Source: Corynebacterium sp. 122RC1 (GTDB lineage Bacteria; Actinomycetota; Actinomycetes; Mycobacteriales; Mycobacteriaceae). From it: a DNA stretch of 64,000 bases. The notes below the pieces were generated by a model that had not been told where the DNA came from, ran no database searches, and was given only the letters and a program-made list of their open reading frames with translations. Below are positions 9,792 through 19,221 of this stretch, piece after piece. The position numbers and the translations under genes were made by a program. The stretch is from contig NZ_JANIKD010000008.1 of the NCBI RefSeq assembly GCF_024580955.1, positions 1 through 64,000 of the forward strand. The letters are read 5' to 3'. How positions within the stretch are numbered: position 1 is the first letter of the stretch; each line of letters opens with the position of its first letter.

Positions 9792-11645
9792 ATGAGTGTT
9801 GAGCTTGATGAGGTCCGCGAATTTCTGGCGGCCAACGCCCCGTTTGCCCAGCTTCCCACAGCAGAGCTGCAAGAGCTGCCCGCGAAAATGAAGATGCGCT
9901 ACGAGCGCAAAGGGGCGGAACTGCTCGCCGTCGGTGAGCCAAATGATGTGTGCTACATCATCCGAGCCGGTGCCGTAGATATTCTGGATGACCAAGGGGT
10001 GCTGCTGGATCGCCGTGAAGCGGGGCGGTGCTTCGGCTATTCCACGCTCATGGGGGAAAACGCCTCGCGCTACCAGATGGTCACGGTGGAGGACTCGCTG
10101 CTACTCACCCTGCCCCGCGAAGCATTCTTGGAACTCGCCAACAAGTATGATGACCTGGCACGGTTCTTCTCCAGCCAGTCCAAGCGCATGAGCGCGGCAG
10201 CGAACCAATTGCGCAACGACTCTGCGTCGGCAATCCTTCGCACCACCTTGGGCAGCTTCATGATTGCCAACCCCGCCACCGTGGCGCCTGATGCAACGAT
10301 TCAGCAGGCTGCGGCGAAGATGCGCGAGCGCAACGTGTCCTCCCTGCTTATCAGCCACGATGGGGGAGCGGACGGCATTATTACGGACCGAGACATGCGC
10401 AACAAGGTAGTTGCCGGCGCGCTCGATGTGACCTTGCCCGTAACGGAAGTGATGACCGCCAACCCGATCACCGCGAGCAAAGGCACCCCAGCGTTTGAGG
10501 CGATGCTCAGCATGTCTGAGCTTGGGATCCACCACTTGCCGGTCACTGAGGAAGGCAAGCTGGTAGGTATTGTGACCTCGCCGGACATCATGCGTTTGCT
10601 GCAGAATGATCCCATTTACGTCACCGCAGATATGTCCAAGAAGAACTCCCCAGAGGAGCTGCGCGGCGTGTTCCAGTCTGCGGAAAACGTGGCGGTGCGC
10701 TTCATCGAACGGGGTGCCAGCGCAGAAGACGTTTCCGGGATGCTCACTGTTGCTGCAGACAACCTGGCCCGCAGGCTGCTTACCCTCGCCGAACGCGAGC
10801 TCGGCCCCGCGCCAGTGCCGTACTCCTTTGCAGTGGTAGGGTCCCAGGGCCGGCGTGAGATGGGGCTGGCCAGTGACCAAGACAACTGTCTAGTACTGGA
10901 CGATAGCTTCAATGAAGCCCAGCACGGCGAGTACTTCCAACGCCTCGGTGAGTACGTGTGTAAGGGTTTGGACCATGCAGGCCAGGTGCTCTGTCCAGGG
11001 GACATGATGGCAATGAACCCGGCTTGGCGCATGACCAAGTCCACCTGGATTGACACCTTCCACACGTGGATCACCAATCCAGACCCAGACGCCCTCCTGC
11101 ACGCTCAAACCTTCTTTGACTTCCGCTCCATCCACGGTGCACATGAACTGGCACGGGAGGTTCACGAGGTTGCCACCCAAATGGCCCATGGTGCAGGCCG
11201 CATGCATGCTCATCTGGCAACCCTTGCCGCACGCAGGGAGCCTCCTTTGGGCTTCTTCCGCGGCTTTGTAGTGGAGCGCTCGGGGGAATACGCAAACACG
11301 CTGGACGTGAAAAAGGGTGGCATCCACGCCGTGGTGCAGATGGCCCGCCTATTCGCAGTTGCCGATGGCATCAACGCCGTGGGCACCCGGCCACGCTTGC
11401 TGGCGGCGGCGGGCGGTGCAGTGAGCACCAAGGGCGCGCAGGATCTGGTGGACGCCTTTGATTTCCTCAATGCCATTGCCCAGAAGAATCAGGCTGACCA
11501 GGTACATGCGGGTGAGCACCCGAGCTACCACATTGACCCGCAGAAACTCTCCAAGATGGACCGCGAGCACCTGCGCGACGCCTTCCAGATCATCAAGTCC
11601 ATGCAAAACGCCCTGGCCACGAAGTACCCGGTGAGGAACATCTGA
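9792..11645 (+). CDS. cNMP-binding / CBS / DUF294 putative nucleotidyltransferase
   Basis: This 617-aa signalling-type protein has three parts. Residues about 15-135 form a cyclic-nucleotide-binding cupin (VCYIIRAGAVDIL, GRCFGYSTLM). Residues about 150-270 form a CBS-domain pair. Residues about 290-440 form a DUF294 nucleotidyltransferase-fold domain with GSQGRREMGLASDQDN, which keeps the GSxxRxE...DxD pattern. The rest is the DUF294 C-terminal helical domain. The family resembles the uridylyltransferase core of GlnD; its substrate is not established. The stop overlaps the start of the downstream DnaQ-like gene by 1 nt, a pairing I recall from many actinobacteria and proteobacteria. TACTAT 6 nt before the ATG suggests a leaderless transcript. 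Confidence 0.88.
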   Translation: MSVELDEVREFLAANAPFAQLPTAELQELPAKMKMRYERKGAELLAVGEPNDVCYIIRAGAVDILDDQGVLLDRREAGRCFGYSTLMGENASRYQMVTVEDSLLLTLPREAFLELANKYDDLARFFSSQSKRMSAAANQLRNDSASAILRTTLGSFMIANPATVAPDATIQQAAAKMRERNVSSLLISHDGGADGIITDRDMRNKVVAGALDVTLPVTEVMTANPITASKGTPAFEAMLSMSELGIHHLPVTEEGKLVGIVTSPDIMRLLQNDPIYVTADMSKKNSPEELRGVFQSAENVAVRFIERGASAEDVSGMLTVAADNLARRLLTLAERELGPAPVPYSFAVVGSQGRREMGLASDQDNCLVLDDSFNEAQHGEYFQRLGEYVCKGLDHAGQVLCPGDMMAMNPAWRMTKSTWIDTFHTWITNPDPDALLHAQTFFDFRSIHGAHELAREVHEVATQMAHGAGRMHAHLATLAARREPPLGFFRGFVVERSGEYANTLDVKKGGIHAVVQMARLFAVADGINAVGTRPRLLAAAGGAVSTKGAQDLVDAFDFLNAIAQKNQADQVHAGEHPSYHIDPQKLSKMDREHLRDAFQIIKSMQNALATKYPVRNI

Positions 11646-12313
11646 TGCTGGGGTTGTTTGGTGGGCGTTCGCGCAACAGTAAGAAAGCAACCGGGGCGCT
11701 GGCCGAGTTTTACCACACCCCGGCACCGGCACCTTCCACGCCACTTTCCGAGCTGCCACTGCTGGCCGTTGACATGGAGACCACGGGGCTCAAGGCGCAG
11801 GAGCACCGCATCCTGTCCATCGGATGGGTGCCTATCGACGCCGCCCAGATCACACTCGGCGACGCCGGCTATGCTCTGGTCAAGTCTGCAACTCCCGGAC
11901 AGAGCGTGGGAGAGTCTGCAACCATTCACTCCATCACAGACACCATGCTGGAGGAGGGGATTGAGGAGAAGGAGGCGGTCGCCAAGCTACTCGACGCACT
12001 CAAGGGGCGGGTCCTACTGGCTCACTTCAGCGCCTTGGAAACCAGCTTCCTAGATGCCGCGTGTAGGCGCCACTTCGGTGCGGGTTTAGACGTGGAGGTG
12101 GTGGACACCTTCGCGGTGGAGCGCCGCCACATGGAACGCATGGGCACCTACCCCCGCGGTGAAGATCTGCGCCTGCCGAGGGTACGTTCCCGCTACGGGT
12201 TGCCCCAGTACGGTTCCCACAACGCATTGGTGGACGCATTAGCCTGCGCGGAGCTGTATTTGGCGCAGGTGGTTGCAGGTACGGGCAAAACGCTGAAGGC
12301 AATGCAGGTGTAG
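11645..12313 (+). CDS. DnaQ-like 3'-5' exonuclease
   Basis: This 222-aa DEDDh-superfamily exonuclease has Exo I VDMETTGLK (Asp and Glu metal ligands), Exo II around LLAHFSALETSFLD, and Exo III near GSHNALVDALACAE with the His-x(4)-Asp spacing of DEDDh enzymes. The length fits a stand-alone exonuclease, not a polymerase epsilon fused form. It overlaps the upstream cNMP/CBS/DUF294 gene by 1 nt (TGATG), so the two are translationally coupled and probably act together. The C. glutamicum counterpart is annotated dnaQ2, from memory. The substrate is unknown. Confidence 0.87.
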   Translation: MLGLFGGRSRNSKKATGALAEFYHTPAPAPSTPLSELPLLAVDMETTGLKAQEHRILSIGWVPIDAAQITLGDAGYALVKSATPGQSVGESATIHSITDTMLEEGIEEKEAVAKLLDALKGRVLLAHFSALETSFLDAACRRHFGAGLDVEVVDTFAVERRHMERMGTYPRGEDLRLPRVRSRYGLPQYGSHNALVDALACAELYLAQVVAGTGKTLKAMQV

Positions 12314-12377
12314 CTGGCTGTTCCCTTTAGGGGTAGTGGTGGCAGGGCCGGAGTCCAAACATAGTAGGATGACCGTT

Positions 12378-13175
12378 ATGCGTTTTGGACGAATTGCTAC
12401 CCCAGAAGGAATGAGTTTCTGCACCGTTGAAGGTGAACAGCCAGAGGTTGTGTTCAAGGAGATTGAGGGCACGCCTTTTACTGCACCGAAGCACACGGGC
12501 AAAGAATGGAAGCATGATGAAGTCAAGCTTCTTGCCCCAATGCTGCCAAGCAAGATTGTGGCAATCGGCCGCAATTATGCAGACCACGTTGCGGAAGTTT
12601 TCCAAAAGTCTGCGGAGCACTTGCCACCAACGTTGTTCCTGAAGCCACCAACGGCCGTGATCGGCCCAGGTGCGGCTATCAAGATTCCAGAGTTCGCCAC
12701 CAAGGTGGAATTCGAGGGCGAGCTGGCGCTGGTCATTGCAAAACCTTGCAAGAACGTCAAGGCACAGGACTGGAAGGACGTGGTGCTGGGCTTCACCATC
12801 ATCAACGACGTCTCCTCCCGCGACCTCCAATTCGCCGACGGCCAGTGGGCCCGCGCCAAGGGCATTGACACCTTCGCACCCCTGGGCCCCTGGATTGAAA
12901 CGGACCTGGATTCCATCAATACCGAGAACCTGCCAATCAAGGCACACCTCACTCACGAGGGTGTGACGGAGACCAAGCAGGATTCCAACTCCAATCAGAT
13001 GATCATGAACATCGGTGAAATCATCGAGTTCATCACCGCCTCCATGACCCTGCTGCCTGGCGACGTCATCTGCACCGGCTCCCCAGCCGGCACCGCAGCA
13101 ATGTTCCCAGGTGACTTCATCGAGATTGAAATCCCGGGCATCGGCAAGCTGGGCAACCCAGTCGAGCGCGCCTAA
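12378..13175 (+). CDS. odx: FAH-family hydrolase, oxaloacetate decarboxylase homologue
   Basis: This 265-aa fumarylacetoacetate-hydrolase-fold enzyme shows the acidic metal ligands of the family (EFEGELALV, VLGFTIINDVSSRD and GDVICTGSPAGTA). In C. glutamicum the gene at this position (cg1458, odx, from memory) encodes a soluble Mn-dependent oxaloacetate decarboxylase. Synteny makes that the best guess, though acylpyruvase activity cannot be excluded. The start is the ATG at 12378: TAGGAT lies 7 nt before it, fitting a leaderless transcript, and homologues begin MRFGRIATPEG. In-frame alternatives are 12369 and 12336. The methyltransferase gene follows after 52 bp. Confidence 0.85.
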   Translation: MRFGRIATPEGMSFCTVEGEQPEVVFKEIEGTPFTAPKHTGKEWKHDEVKLLAPMLPSKIVAIGRNYADHVAEVFQKSAEHLPPTLFLKPPTAVIGPGAAIKIPEFATKVEFEGELALVIAKPCKNVKAQDWKDVVLGFTIINDVSSRDLQFADGQWARAKGIDTFAPLGPWIETDLDSINTENLPIKAHLTHEGVTETKQDSNSNQMIMNIGEIIEFITASMTLLPGDVICTGSPAGTAAMFPGDFIEIEIPGIGKLGNPVERA

Positions 13176-13227
13176 GCCGGTGTGAAAGAACCCCTCCCAA
13201 CCCGCAGGAACCGGTAACACCAATACC

Positions 13228-13938
13228 ATGGCACACCACTCCCACGAGGATGCTCAACCTGGCTGGCACACCAACCCGGAGGCGGAAATCTACGATCCAG
13301 AGCATGCGCGCTGGTCCGGTAACCCGAACGGCATCCTTACCCAAGTGGTGGAGGAGTTCGGGCTTGACCCTGCCATAACATCCGGCGCGGTGCTCGATCT
13401 GGGCGCGGGTGAAGGCGCAGACATGGTGTGGCTGGCGCAGCGTGGTGCCGGCAAAGTGGTGGGGATCGAGCCTTCACCGCACGCGGTCAGGCGTGCGCGG
13501 GCGGCCATCCAGGCCGCCGCTGCCGGTGCCGATGCCCATTCCGATACTGGCATTGCGGAGCGCACCGCCATCATCCAGGGCTATGCTCCCGCTGCGCTCA
13601 CCGAGGCCACCCAACTCCTGCAAGCTGGCGGCGGTTTCCAGCTCGTGAGCGCCATGTTCGCGCCGATCCATGCCGATCCATCCAGCATCGAGCAATTGCT
13701 CCAGGCGGTAGCGCGAGGTGGCTATCTCTTGGTGGTGCACCACAGCTTTGCCACCATGGAGCAGCACTCCCACACGCAGCCCGAAGGCTATGTGTGGCCG
13801 CTCCAGCTCGCTGAGTACCTGCCCGAGCAGGAGTGGGAGGTACTTTTGGCCGAGGTCCGCCCCAATTCCACTTCCAACCCCAACTCCAAGTCCCCTCATC
13901 ATGCCGATGATGAGGTCTTGCTCGCCCGCAAGCGTTAG
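13228..13938 (+). CDS. Class I SAM-dependent methyltransferase
   Basis: This 236-aa Rossmann-fold methyltransferase has motif I VLDLGAGEGADM, post-I VVGIEPSP and a later VARGGYLLVVHHS. The substrate is unknown. Near the C-terminus, residues encoded at 13862-13897 form a low-complexity NSTSNPNSKSP run with a 6-bp period, like other arrays in this window. Its last 4 nt overlap tail to tail with the convergent isochorismate synthase gene. Confidence 0.82.
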   Translation: MAHHSHEDAQPGWHTNPEAEIYDPEHARWSGNPNGILTQVVEEFGLDPAITSGAVLDLGAGEGADMVWLAQRGAGKVVGIEPSPHAVRRARAAIQAAAAGADAHSDTGIAERTAIIQGYAPAALTEATQLLQAGGGFQLVSAMFAPIHADPSSIEQLLQAVARGGYLLVVHHSFATMEQHSHTQPEGYVWPLQLAEYLPEQEWEVLLAEVRPNSTSNPNSKSPHHADDEVLLARKR

Positions 13939-15059
13939 CCGCGCAAGCCCAGCGCGTTCATGATGGTGCGCAGCTTCGCGCTGGTTTCTGCAACCTCTTC
14001 CGCGGGATCAGAGTGCGCCACAATGCCGCCGCCCGCCCAAGCCACAGCACTGTGCCCACCGGCGCTGACCTCCGCGCAACGGATAGCAACCATGAACTCG
14101 CCGTCACCGGAACTGTCACACCAGCCCACTGCCCCCGCATAGAATCCCCGCGGAGCCTCCGCTTCCTCGATGACGCACCGGGCCGCGTCGGTAGGCGTTC
14201 CGCAGATCGCGGGGGTGGGGTGGCAGCGCTGCGCCAAATCAAGTGCCGTGAGTTGCGCGTGTTCGGGTCTGAGTGTGCCGCTGATGGGTGTTGCGAGGTG
14301 CCACATCTCGTTGGTGCGGGTGAGCTCGGGGTAGGAGGGGATGGTAAGGCTGGAGCACAGCGGTTGGAGGAGATTGCGCAGGTGTGCGGTCACAAAAGCG
14401 TGCTCGGCGAGGTTCTTGGTGCTGCGGCGCAGTTCCTCGGCGTTGATGCGGTCCTGTACTGGGTCGTTTACCCTGGGCAGCGACCCCGCCAGCGGATACG
14501 CACTCACCGTGGAGCCCTGTTTTTTCACCAGCACTTCCGGCGAGGACCCCACGAGCCAATGCCCCTGGTACGCGGGGCCCGCGGGGGTGAGGTCGGCGAT
14601 GAAGCCGTCACGATCAATGGAAAGATCAATCAGCCGCGCCGCAATCAAGCGGGGATCCACCGGCGGATCAAATGCAATCTTCACGCTCCGCGCCAGCACC
14701 ACCTTCTGCAGCGCGGTCTTCTTAATCGTCGCGACAGCCGCAGCCACCCGCCGCTCATGCTCCTCAAGCGGTGGATCGAGGGCAATTAACGACGCGTGCA
14801 GCGCCGCACCCTCCCCATGCCGGTAGTACGCGTGCGGCTCCAGGGGGCCATCCTCCCGGATGATGCGCTCAGGCTCGGTCAGGGCGCAGGGGTGCTCAGG
14901 GTTGAAGGGGATCGCACCCACCACCATGTCCGCGCCCTGCGAAAGTGCCTGTTTGGCTGCGGCGATGCTATTGAACGTCCGGCGGGCCCCCTGCGTGCGA
15001 ACCGATCCATGTGCCCTGGAGAGGAGGAAATCTGGTGCGGTGGCCGGGGCTGAGCTCAT
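13935..15059 (-). CDS. Isochorismate synthase (chorismate-binding enzyme)
   Basis: This 374-aa enzyme interconverts chorismate and isochorismate, feeding menaquinone or a catecholate siderophore; the homologue at this place in C. glutamicum is called dhbC, from memory. The chorismate-binding domain shows QKVVLARSVKI, the VGSSPEVLV region, AYPLAGSLPR, KNLAEHAFV, HLATPISGTL and CHPTPAICGTPT through to the C-terminal GFYAGAVGW. The catalytic Lys/Glu pattern is that of the MenF/EntC group. No other siderophore gene is adjacent, so a menaquinone role is at least as likely. TAGGCT lies 8 nt upstream of the ATG (minus strand). It is convergent with the methyltransferase gene and divergent from gltX. 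Confidence 0.87.
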   Translation of the reverse strand: MSSAPATAPDFLLSRAHGSVRTQGARRTFNSIAAAKQALSQGADMVVGAIPFNPEHPCALTEPERIIREDGPLEPHAYYRHGEGAALHASLIALDPPLEEHERRVAAAVATIKKTALQKVVLARSVKIAFDPPVDPRLIAARLIDLSIDRDGFIADLTPAGPAYQGHWLVGSSPEVLVKKQGSTVSAYPLAGSLPRVNDPVQDRINAEELRRSTKNLAEHAFVTAHLRNLLQPLCSSLTIPSYPELTRTNEMWHLATPISGTLRPEHAQLTALDLAQRCHPTPAICGTPTDAARCVIEEAEAPRGFYAGAVGWCDSSGDGEFMVAIRCAEVSAGGHSAVAWAGGGIVAHSDPAEEVAETSAKLRTIMNALGLRG

Positions 15060-15097
15060 AAGGTATCAGCCTAGCAAACGGGCTAAGATGAGAAACC

Positions 15098-16573
15098 ATG
15101 TCTGATGTACGCGTTCGATTCTGTCCATCGCCAACCGGAACCCCACACGTGGGAATGGTTCGCACCGCACTGTTCAACTGGGCCTATGCTCGCCATACCG
15201 GCGGCAAGCTGGTGTTCCGTATTGAAGATACGGACGCGGCGCGCGATTCAGAAGATTCCTACCAGGCCATCGTGGAGTCCCTGCGCTGGCTGGGACTGGA
15301 CTGGGATGAGGGCGTAGAAACTGGAGGCCCGCACGAGCCGTACCGCCAGAGCCAGCGCATGGACATTTACGCGGATGTTCTGGAAAAGCTCAAGGCCGCC
15401 GGCTGGGTGTACCCTGCTTACTCCACCGCAGATGAGGTGCGCGAGCGCCACATCGCCGCTGGCCGTGACCCGCAGCTTGGCTATGACAACTTTGACCGTG
15501 ACCTCACCGAGGAGCAAATCGCCGCATTCCTGGCAGAAGGCCGCGAGCCCGTCTGGCGCTTGCGTATGCCGGATCATGACTGGAAGTGGAATGACCTGGT
15601 GCGAGGGGAAATTGAGTTCAAGGCTTCCACGCAGCCGGACTACGTGGTGGCCCGCTCCAACGGCGCGCCACTGTACACCCTGGTGAATCCAGTGGATGAC
15701 GCCCTCATGGGTATCACCCACGTCCTGCGCGGCGAGGATCTGCTTCCTTCCACTCCGCGTCAGCTCGCGCTGTACGAGGCGTTGAAGGAAATTGGCGTGG
15801 CCAAGCAAACCCCAGTGTTCGCTCACCTGCCGTTCGTGATGGGTGAGGGCAACAAGAAACTCTCCAAGCGTGACCCAGAGTCCAACCTGTTCAACCACCG
15901 CGATAACGGTATTATCCGCGAGGGCATGCTGAACTACCTGGCGCTTTTGGGATGGTCGCTTTCTGCAGACAAAGATATTTTCAGCGTGGATGAGTTGGTG
16001 GCCAACTTCGACGTTGCCGACGTCCTGGGCAACCCCGCGCGCTTTGACCAAAAGAAGCTGGAAGCGATCAACGCCGATCACATTCGCCTGCTCCCGCTCG
16101 GCGAGTTCACCGAGCGCCTGCGCACTTACTTGAGCGAGTACACCGAGTTCCCGGCGGACTACCCCGAAGACAAGTTCGCGATTGCTGCCGAGTTGGTGCA
16201 GACCCGCATCAAGACCCTGTCTGAGGCGTGGGGGCTGCTGAGTTTCCTGGTGACCGCGGACGACGCCCTGGAACTGGATGAAAAATCCGCCAAGAAGAAC
16301 CTCAAGGAAACCGCTGTGCAGCCGCTGGAGGAAGGCATTGCTGCGCTCGAAGCGGTTGACGAGTGGAACACCGCCAACATTGAGGCCGCTCTCCAGGGGG
16401 CGTTGATTGAAAAGCTTGAGCTCAAGCCACGAGTAGCCTACGGTGCGCTGCGTGTGGGCATTTCCGGCCAGGCAGTATCCCCACCACTGTTCGAATCCAT
16501 GGAACTTCTGGGCAAGGAATCCACCCTGAACCGCCTGCGCGCTGCGCTTGCTCAGACCCCGTACCAGGCGTAA
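15098..16573 (+). CDS. gltX: Glutamate--tRNA ligase
   Basis: This 491-aa class I aminoacyl-tRNA synthetase charges tRNA-Glu. In actinobacteria without GlnRS it also mischarges tRNA-Gln for the GatCAB amidotransferase. The HIGH-like signature is [10 protein letters not shown] (10-19), followed by [11 protein letters not shown]. The KMSKS-like signature is KKLSKR (253-258). The C-terminal helical anticodon-binding domain is complete. TAAGAT ends 8 nt before the ATG, so the transcript may be leaderless. tRNA-Gln and tRNA-Glu genes lie 1.2 kb downstream, matching the enzyme's substrates. Confidence 0.97.
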   Translation: MSDVRVRFCPSPTGTPHVGMVRTALFNWAYARHTGGKLVFRIEDTDAARDSEDSYQAIVESLRWLGLDWDEGVETGGPHEPYRQSQRMDIYADVLEKLKAAGWVYPAYSTADEVRERHIAAGRDPQLGYDNFDRDLTEEQIAAFLAEGREPVWRLRMPDHDWKWNDLVRGEIEFKASTQPDYVVARSNGAPLYTLVNPVDDALMGITHVLRGEDLLPSTPRQLALYEALKEIGVAKQTPVFAHLPFVMGEGNKKLSKRDPESNLFNHRDNGIIREGMLNYLALLGWSLSADKDIFSVDELVANFDVADVLGNPARFDQKKLEAINADHIRLLPLGEFTERLRTYLSEYTEFPADYPEDKFAIAAELVQTRIKTLSEAWGLLSFLVTADDALELDEKSAKKNLKETAVQPLEEGIAALEAVDEWNTANIEAALQGALIEKLELKPRVAYGALRVGISGQAVSPPLFESMELLGKESTLNRLRAALAQTPYQA

Positions 16574-16576
16574 TTC

Positions 16577-17611
16577 GTGCAGCTTCTCAGGACTCTCCGG
16601 GCTGGCGGTATCGCGGTGTTCGCTGCTGCCTGTATGCTCGGCGGCAGCGCGGCCTTTGTGCATTCTGTGCACTCGGTGCACTCTGCGCAGGAGATTAGTG
16701 CTGGTTCCGCAGATACATCCGCGCAAGCTGACGTGCCTTCGTATCAAGCCACCGGCGGGAACGGCGAGGGCAGTGAGGGTGATGCGCAAGAAGTGAAACT
16801 GCGCCACGCTGCATGGACGGTTGAAACCCGCCCTGGCTCTACTCCGGTTGCCGAGTATCCAGTGCTGCCCGGTACGTCTGCGATGCAGCGCGTGGGGGAC
16901 AGGGAATACCTCTTGTCCGTCCCCGCGGAGTACACCGGTGAAACTCCAACCCCGGTGCTCATTGTGTTCCACGGGTGGAAGGAAACCGCCCAGAGCATGC
17001 TGCAGGGCAACAACCTCATGAGCAATGAGGCAATCGTGATCTTTGCGCAGGGTGTGCAGAACGCCTGGGCAGGCGCGCCCTATTCTGCAACCACCTTTGA
17101 GCAAGATGCGCAGTATGTGCAACAGGTGCTCACACAGGTAGGGAAACACTACAACTTGGACCCACAACGCTTCTACGCGGCGGGCTTTAGCAACGGCGGG
17201 GCCTTTGCATATTCATTGGCCTGCCACGCCGGTGCGCCCATCAAGGCGGTGGTTTCCGTGGCGGGATCGATGTATCCCGCGATGCACCAAGACTGCGAAG
17301 GCGTTGCCGTGCCAACCTTGCTGATGCAAGGTACGAGCGATCCGGTGATCAGCGTGGACGGTGGGCAGCGGCATGGCCAGACGTATGCCAGCGCGTGGAC
17401 CGTAGCCCAAGAGGCTGCCCAGCGGGCTCAATGCGAACAAAAGGTGGTGGAATCCACCGCAGGGACAATCAGCGCGCCTGCCCTTGCCCGGCAATTTGAA
17501 GGCTGCGCGGCACCCGTGCGCTATGTAGAGGTGCAAGGCATGCGGCACTCCTGGAGCCAAGAACAGGGCACCAGTGGCTACATGTGGGATTTCTTCAAGC
17601 AGAACACTTAG
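16577..17611 (+). CDS. Secreted esterase, PHB-depolymerase/LpqC-like
   Basis: This 344-aa exported alpha/beta hydrolase has an N-terminal signal peptide (about residues 1-30, LRTLRAGGIAVFAAACMLGG) followed by a VHSVHSVHS repeat and a Gly/Ser/Gln-rich linker. The hydrolase core begins LIVFHGWKE (oxyanion region). It carries the nucleophile elbow GFSNG with Ser205, an Asp in QGTSDPV and a His in GMRHSW, the order seen in polyhydroxybutyrate-depolymerase-like esterases (feruloyl esterase group). It uses GTG 3 nt after the gltX stop, so it is probably read through from gltX. The signal peptide lacks a convincing lipobox, so it is probably secreted, not lipidated. The substrate is unknown. Confidence 0.82.
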   Translation: MQLLRTLRAGGIAVFAAACMLGGSAAFVHSVHSVHSAQEISAGSADTSAQADVPSYQATGGNGEGSEGDAQEVKLRHAAWTVETRPGSTPVAEYPVLPGTSAMQRVGDREYLLSVPAEYTGETPTPVLIVFHGWKETAQSMLQGNNLMSNEAIVIFAQGVQNAWAGAPYSATTFEQDAQYVQQVLTQVGKHYNLDPQRFYAAGFSNGGAFAYSLACHAGAPIKAVVSVAGSMYPAMHQDCEGVAVPTLLMQGTSDPVISVDGGQRHGQTYASAWTVAQEAAQRAQCEQKVVESTAGTISAPALARQFEGCAAPVRYVEVQGMRHSWSQEQGTSGYMWDFFKQNT

Positions 17612-17705
17612 GCCGAGCCCAAGGCCCAAGGCACAAGGCCCAAGGCGCGGCTGTGGATGGGTCGTGAAGCTGTTGGGGTGTGAAAAGGCGAGTTTTCCTG
17701 CAGGT

Positions 17706-17735
17706 TTGTGCAAGTTACAAAAACGTGGTTATATT
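17706..17735 (+). promoter_or_regulatory. Promoter of the tRNA-Gln/tRNA-Glu unit
   Basis: -35 TTGTGC (17706-17711) and -10 TATATT (17730-17735), with an 18-nt spacer, lie 44 nt upstream of tRNA-Gln. Just upstream, 17612-17645 is a degenerate AAGGCCC-type simple repeat. Confidence 0.6.
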
Positions 17736-17779
17736 AGTTCCCGTTGCACAGCACAGCCGGAACGGCATGCTGGAAACAT

Positions 17780-17851
17780 TGGCCTATGGTGTAATTGGCA
17801 ACACTACGGTTTCTGGTACCGTCATTCTAGGTTCGAGTCCTGGTAGGCCAG
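17780..17851 (+). tRNA. tRNA-Gln (CTG)
   Basis: A 72-nt cloverleaf with acceptor TGGCCTA/TAGGCCA. The anticodon stem is ACGGT/ACCGT with loop TTCTGGT, giving anticodon CTG. The T-arm contains GGTTCGAGTCC. CCA is not fully encoded. It lies 34 nt upstream of tRNA-Glu copy 1. Confidence 0.95.
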
Positions 17852-17885
17852 CAGCGAGCATAGCTCGCCAGAATGAAAGTTCTAT

Positions 17886-17958
17886 GCCCCGTTCGTCTAG
17901 CGGCCTAGGACGCCGGCCTCTCACGCCGGTAACACGGGTTCAAATCCCGTACGGGGTA
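17886..17958 (+). tRNA. tRNA-Glu (CTC), copy 1
   Basis: A 73-nt cloverleaf with acceptor GCCCCGT/ACGGGGT. The anticodon stem is CCGGC/GCCGG with loop CTCTCAC, anticodon CTC. It is identical in all 73 nt to the copy at 27527-27599, and the match extends one base further (C). CCA is not encoded here (ACAACG follows), unlike copy 2. The two copies bound the accessory segment described below. Confidence 0.96.
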
Positions 17959-18021
17959 CAACGCTACGGCTTCAAGTTTCTGATCTACGAATTTCACGAA
18001 ACGGACAATCGCCGAACGGAG

Positions 18022-18053
18022 TCCCGATTCTCGTTATTGAGAATCGGGATTTT
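18022..18053 (+). terminator. tRNA operon terminator
   Basis: An 11-bp perfect stem, TCCCGATTCTC / GAGAATCGGGA, with a 6-nt loop is followed by TTTTGCTTTT. It lies 64 nt after tRNA-Glu copy 1. Confidence 0.88.
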
Positions 18054-18137
18054 GCTTTTCTCGCTCGATTCATGGTGCGTAAAAGCCACAGAGAGCGGGT
18101 GAAGTTTAGCCTCAATGGGCAGTAGCCCACGACCTGT

Positions 18138-18165
18138 AGACCACGGCCCGAATGGGCGGTGGTCT
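18138..18165. other. GC-rich hairpin
   Basis: AGACCAC (18138-18144) pairs with GTGGTCT, and an inner GGCCC/GGGCG stem caps a GAAT tetraloop. It stands just beyond the 3' end of the degraded transposase-like gene and may be an element end or a terminator remnant. Confidence 0.4.
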
Positions 18166-18175
18166 TTGCTGGCCT

Positions 18176-19136
18176 CTAGGCTGCAGCCGGGGGAGCCTGT
18201 GGCGCGACGTTGCCAAATGTGTTCCAATCGGAGACTCGCTTACATGGCTGAGTTGGAACCGGATCACTGGGATTCGTTTTCAAGTCGAGAACGACTCGGT
18301 GAAGGAACTTTTGAATCAGGTGAATGTTGACACCTACGATGCCGAGAGCAGTTACAAGGGTCGCGTTCGCGAATCCACGTACGAGACGGCGAGTCTTGTC
18401 GCCCAATCCCATGTGGCCGTTCTTGAGAAGGGCGTTACGGCTCTGAATCGTGTTTCGTCCACGCCGATAAGTGTCAGCCCATTCTTGCGTTCCCTAAAAA
18501 GGTCCCGTCTTAACGTGTTTTGCTGCTGCATCCACAGGGATGCGAATCTGCGTCTGCTTGAAGACGGCACTGTTTCGGTCTTCTTTAGTCAAGTCACGAG
18601 CGAACACCTTACGCAGGGTCGCACCTTCTAGAGACTTGTCAACACCGATACCGTCAACCTTGAGCTTGGCACGGTTGCCGCGTGCCGGGGAATACAAGTC
18701 GATAGAGCCATCCTCGTTTATCTTCTTGACTTGAAGAGCGAATGCTTGGCGGCGCTCGATAATGTCGTAAAGCTCGTCACGATCCATCTCGCCAGCGGCG
18801 AATAGGGTACTAGCGTTGCGCCAGTGGGCGGGCATGCCGGGGAAGTACCAGGAGCCGTCAATAAGCTGAGCACCTTGGTAAGTAGCCTACGAAGCCCATC
18901 TGACCCTTGACGAGGTCGCCCATGACCTTGTAGCCCGCCTTGCGCAGTGGGATCTGCAGCTTCTCAGCTGTGGTGGCCTTCATCGCCTCCGAGGAGTTTC
19001 GATCGATCCGATCCCCATGCCGGTGAATCCGCACATATTCCTCAGGCGTCGGAGTTTGAAGCAGCACCATCAAAAGTATCCCCATCGCAACATGGCGATG
19101 AGGATACTCTTCGATTGCAACCAGGGGTGTGGCTCG
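18176..19136 (-). pseudogene. Degraded DDE-transposase-like gene
   Basis: Three consecutive open segments on the minus strand read as one broken protein. Segment 1 (from about 19134, ATG at 19085) carries ATTAEKLQIPLRKAGYKVMG and ends in GFVGY. A single extra T near 18877 shifts the frame; in the corrected frame the protein continues QGAQLIDGSWYFPGMPAHWR. Segment 2 ends KTGPF at an in-frame TAG (18494-18496), after which the same frame continues GTQEWADTYRRGRNTIQSRN, then RRLVRGFANATLVTALG. That C-terminal pattern resembles, from memory, a family of actinobacterial DDE transposase-like proteins. No terminal inverted repeats were identified. An imperfect 13-bp inverted repeat lies at 19077-19108 inside the 5' part. 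It is non-functional unless the frameshift and stop are bypassed. Confidence 0.6.
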
Positions 19137-19221
19137 CTAACAATTTGCTAGCGAGTAGCCCTCGCAAGTGTGCACCTTCATCATTTCTACACAATAGGGA
19201 GTTTTCAACAGCGCCCTTAAG

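Noticed and set aside
15248-17167. 639-codon open frame antisense to gltX and the esterase gene
   Set aside because: Shadow of two well-supported genes; no recognisable domain.
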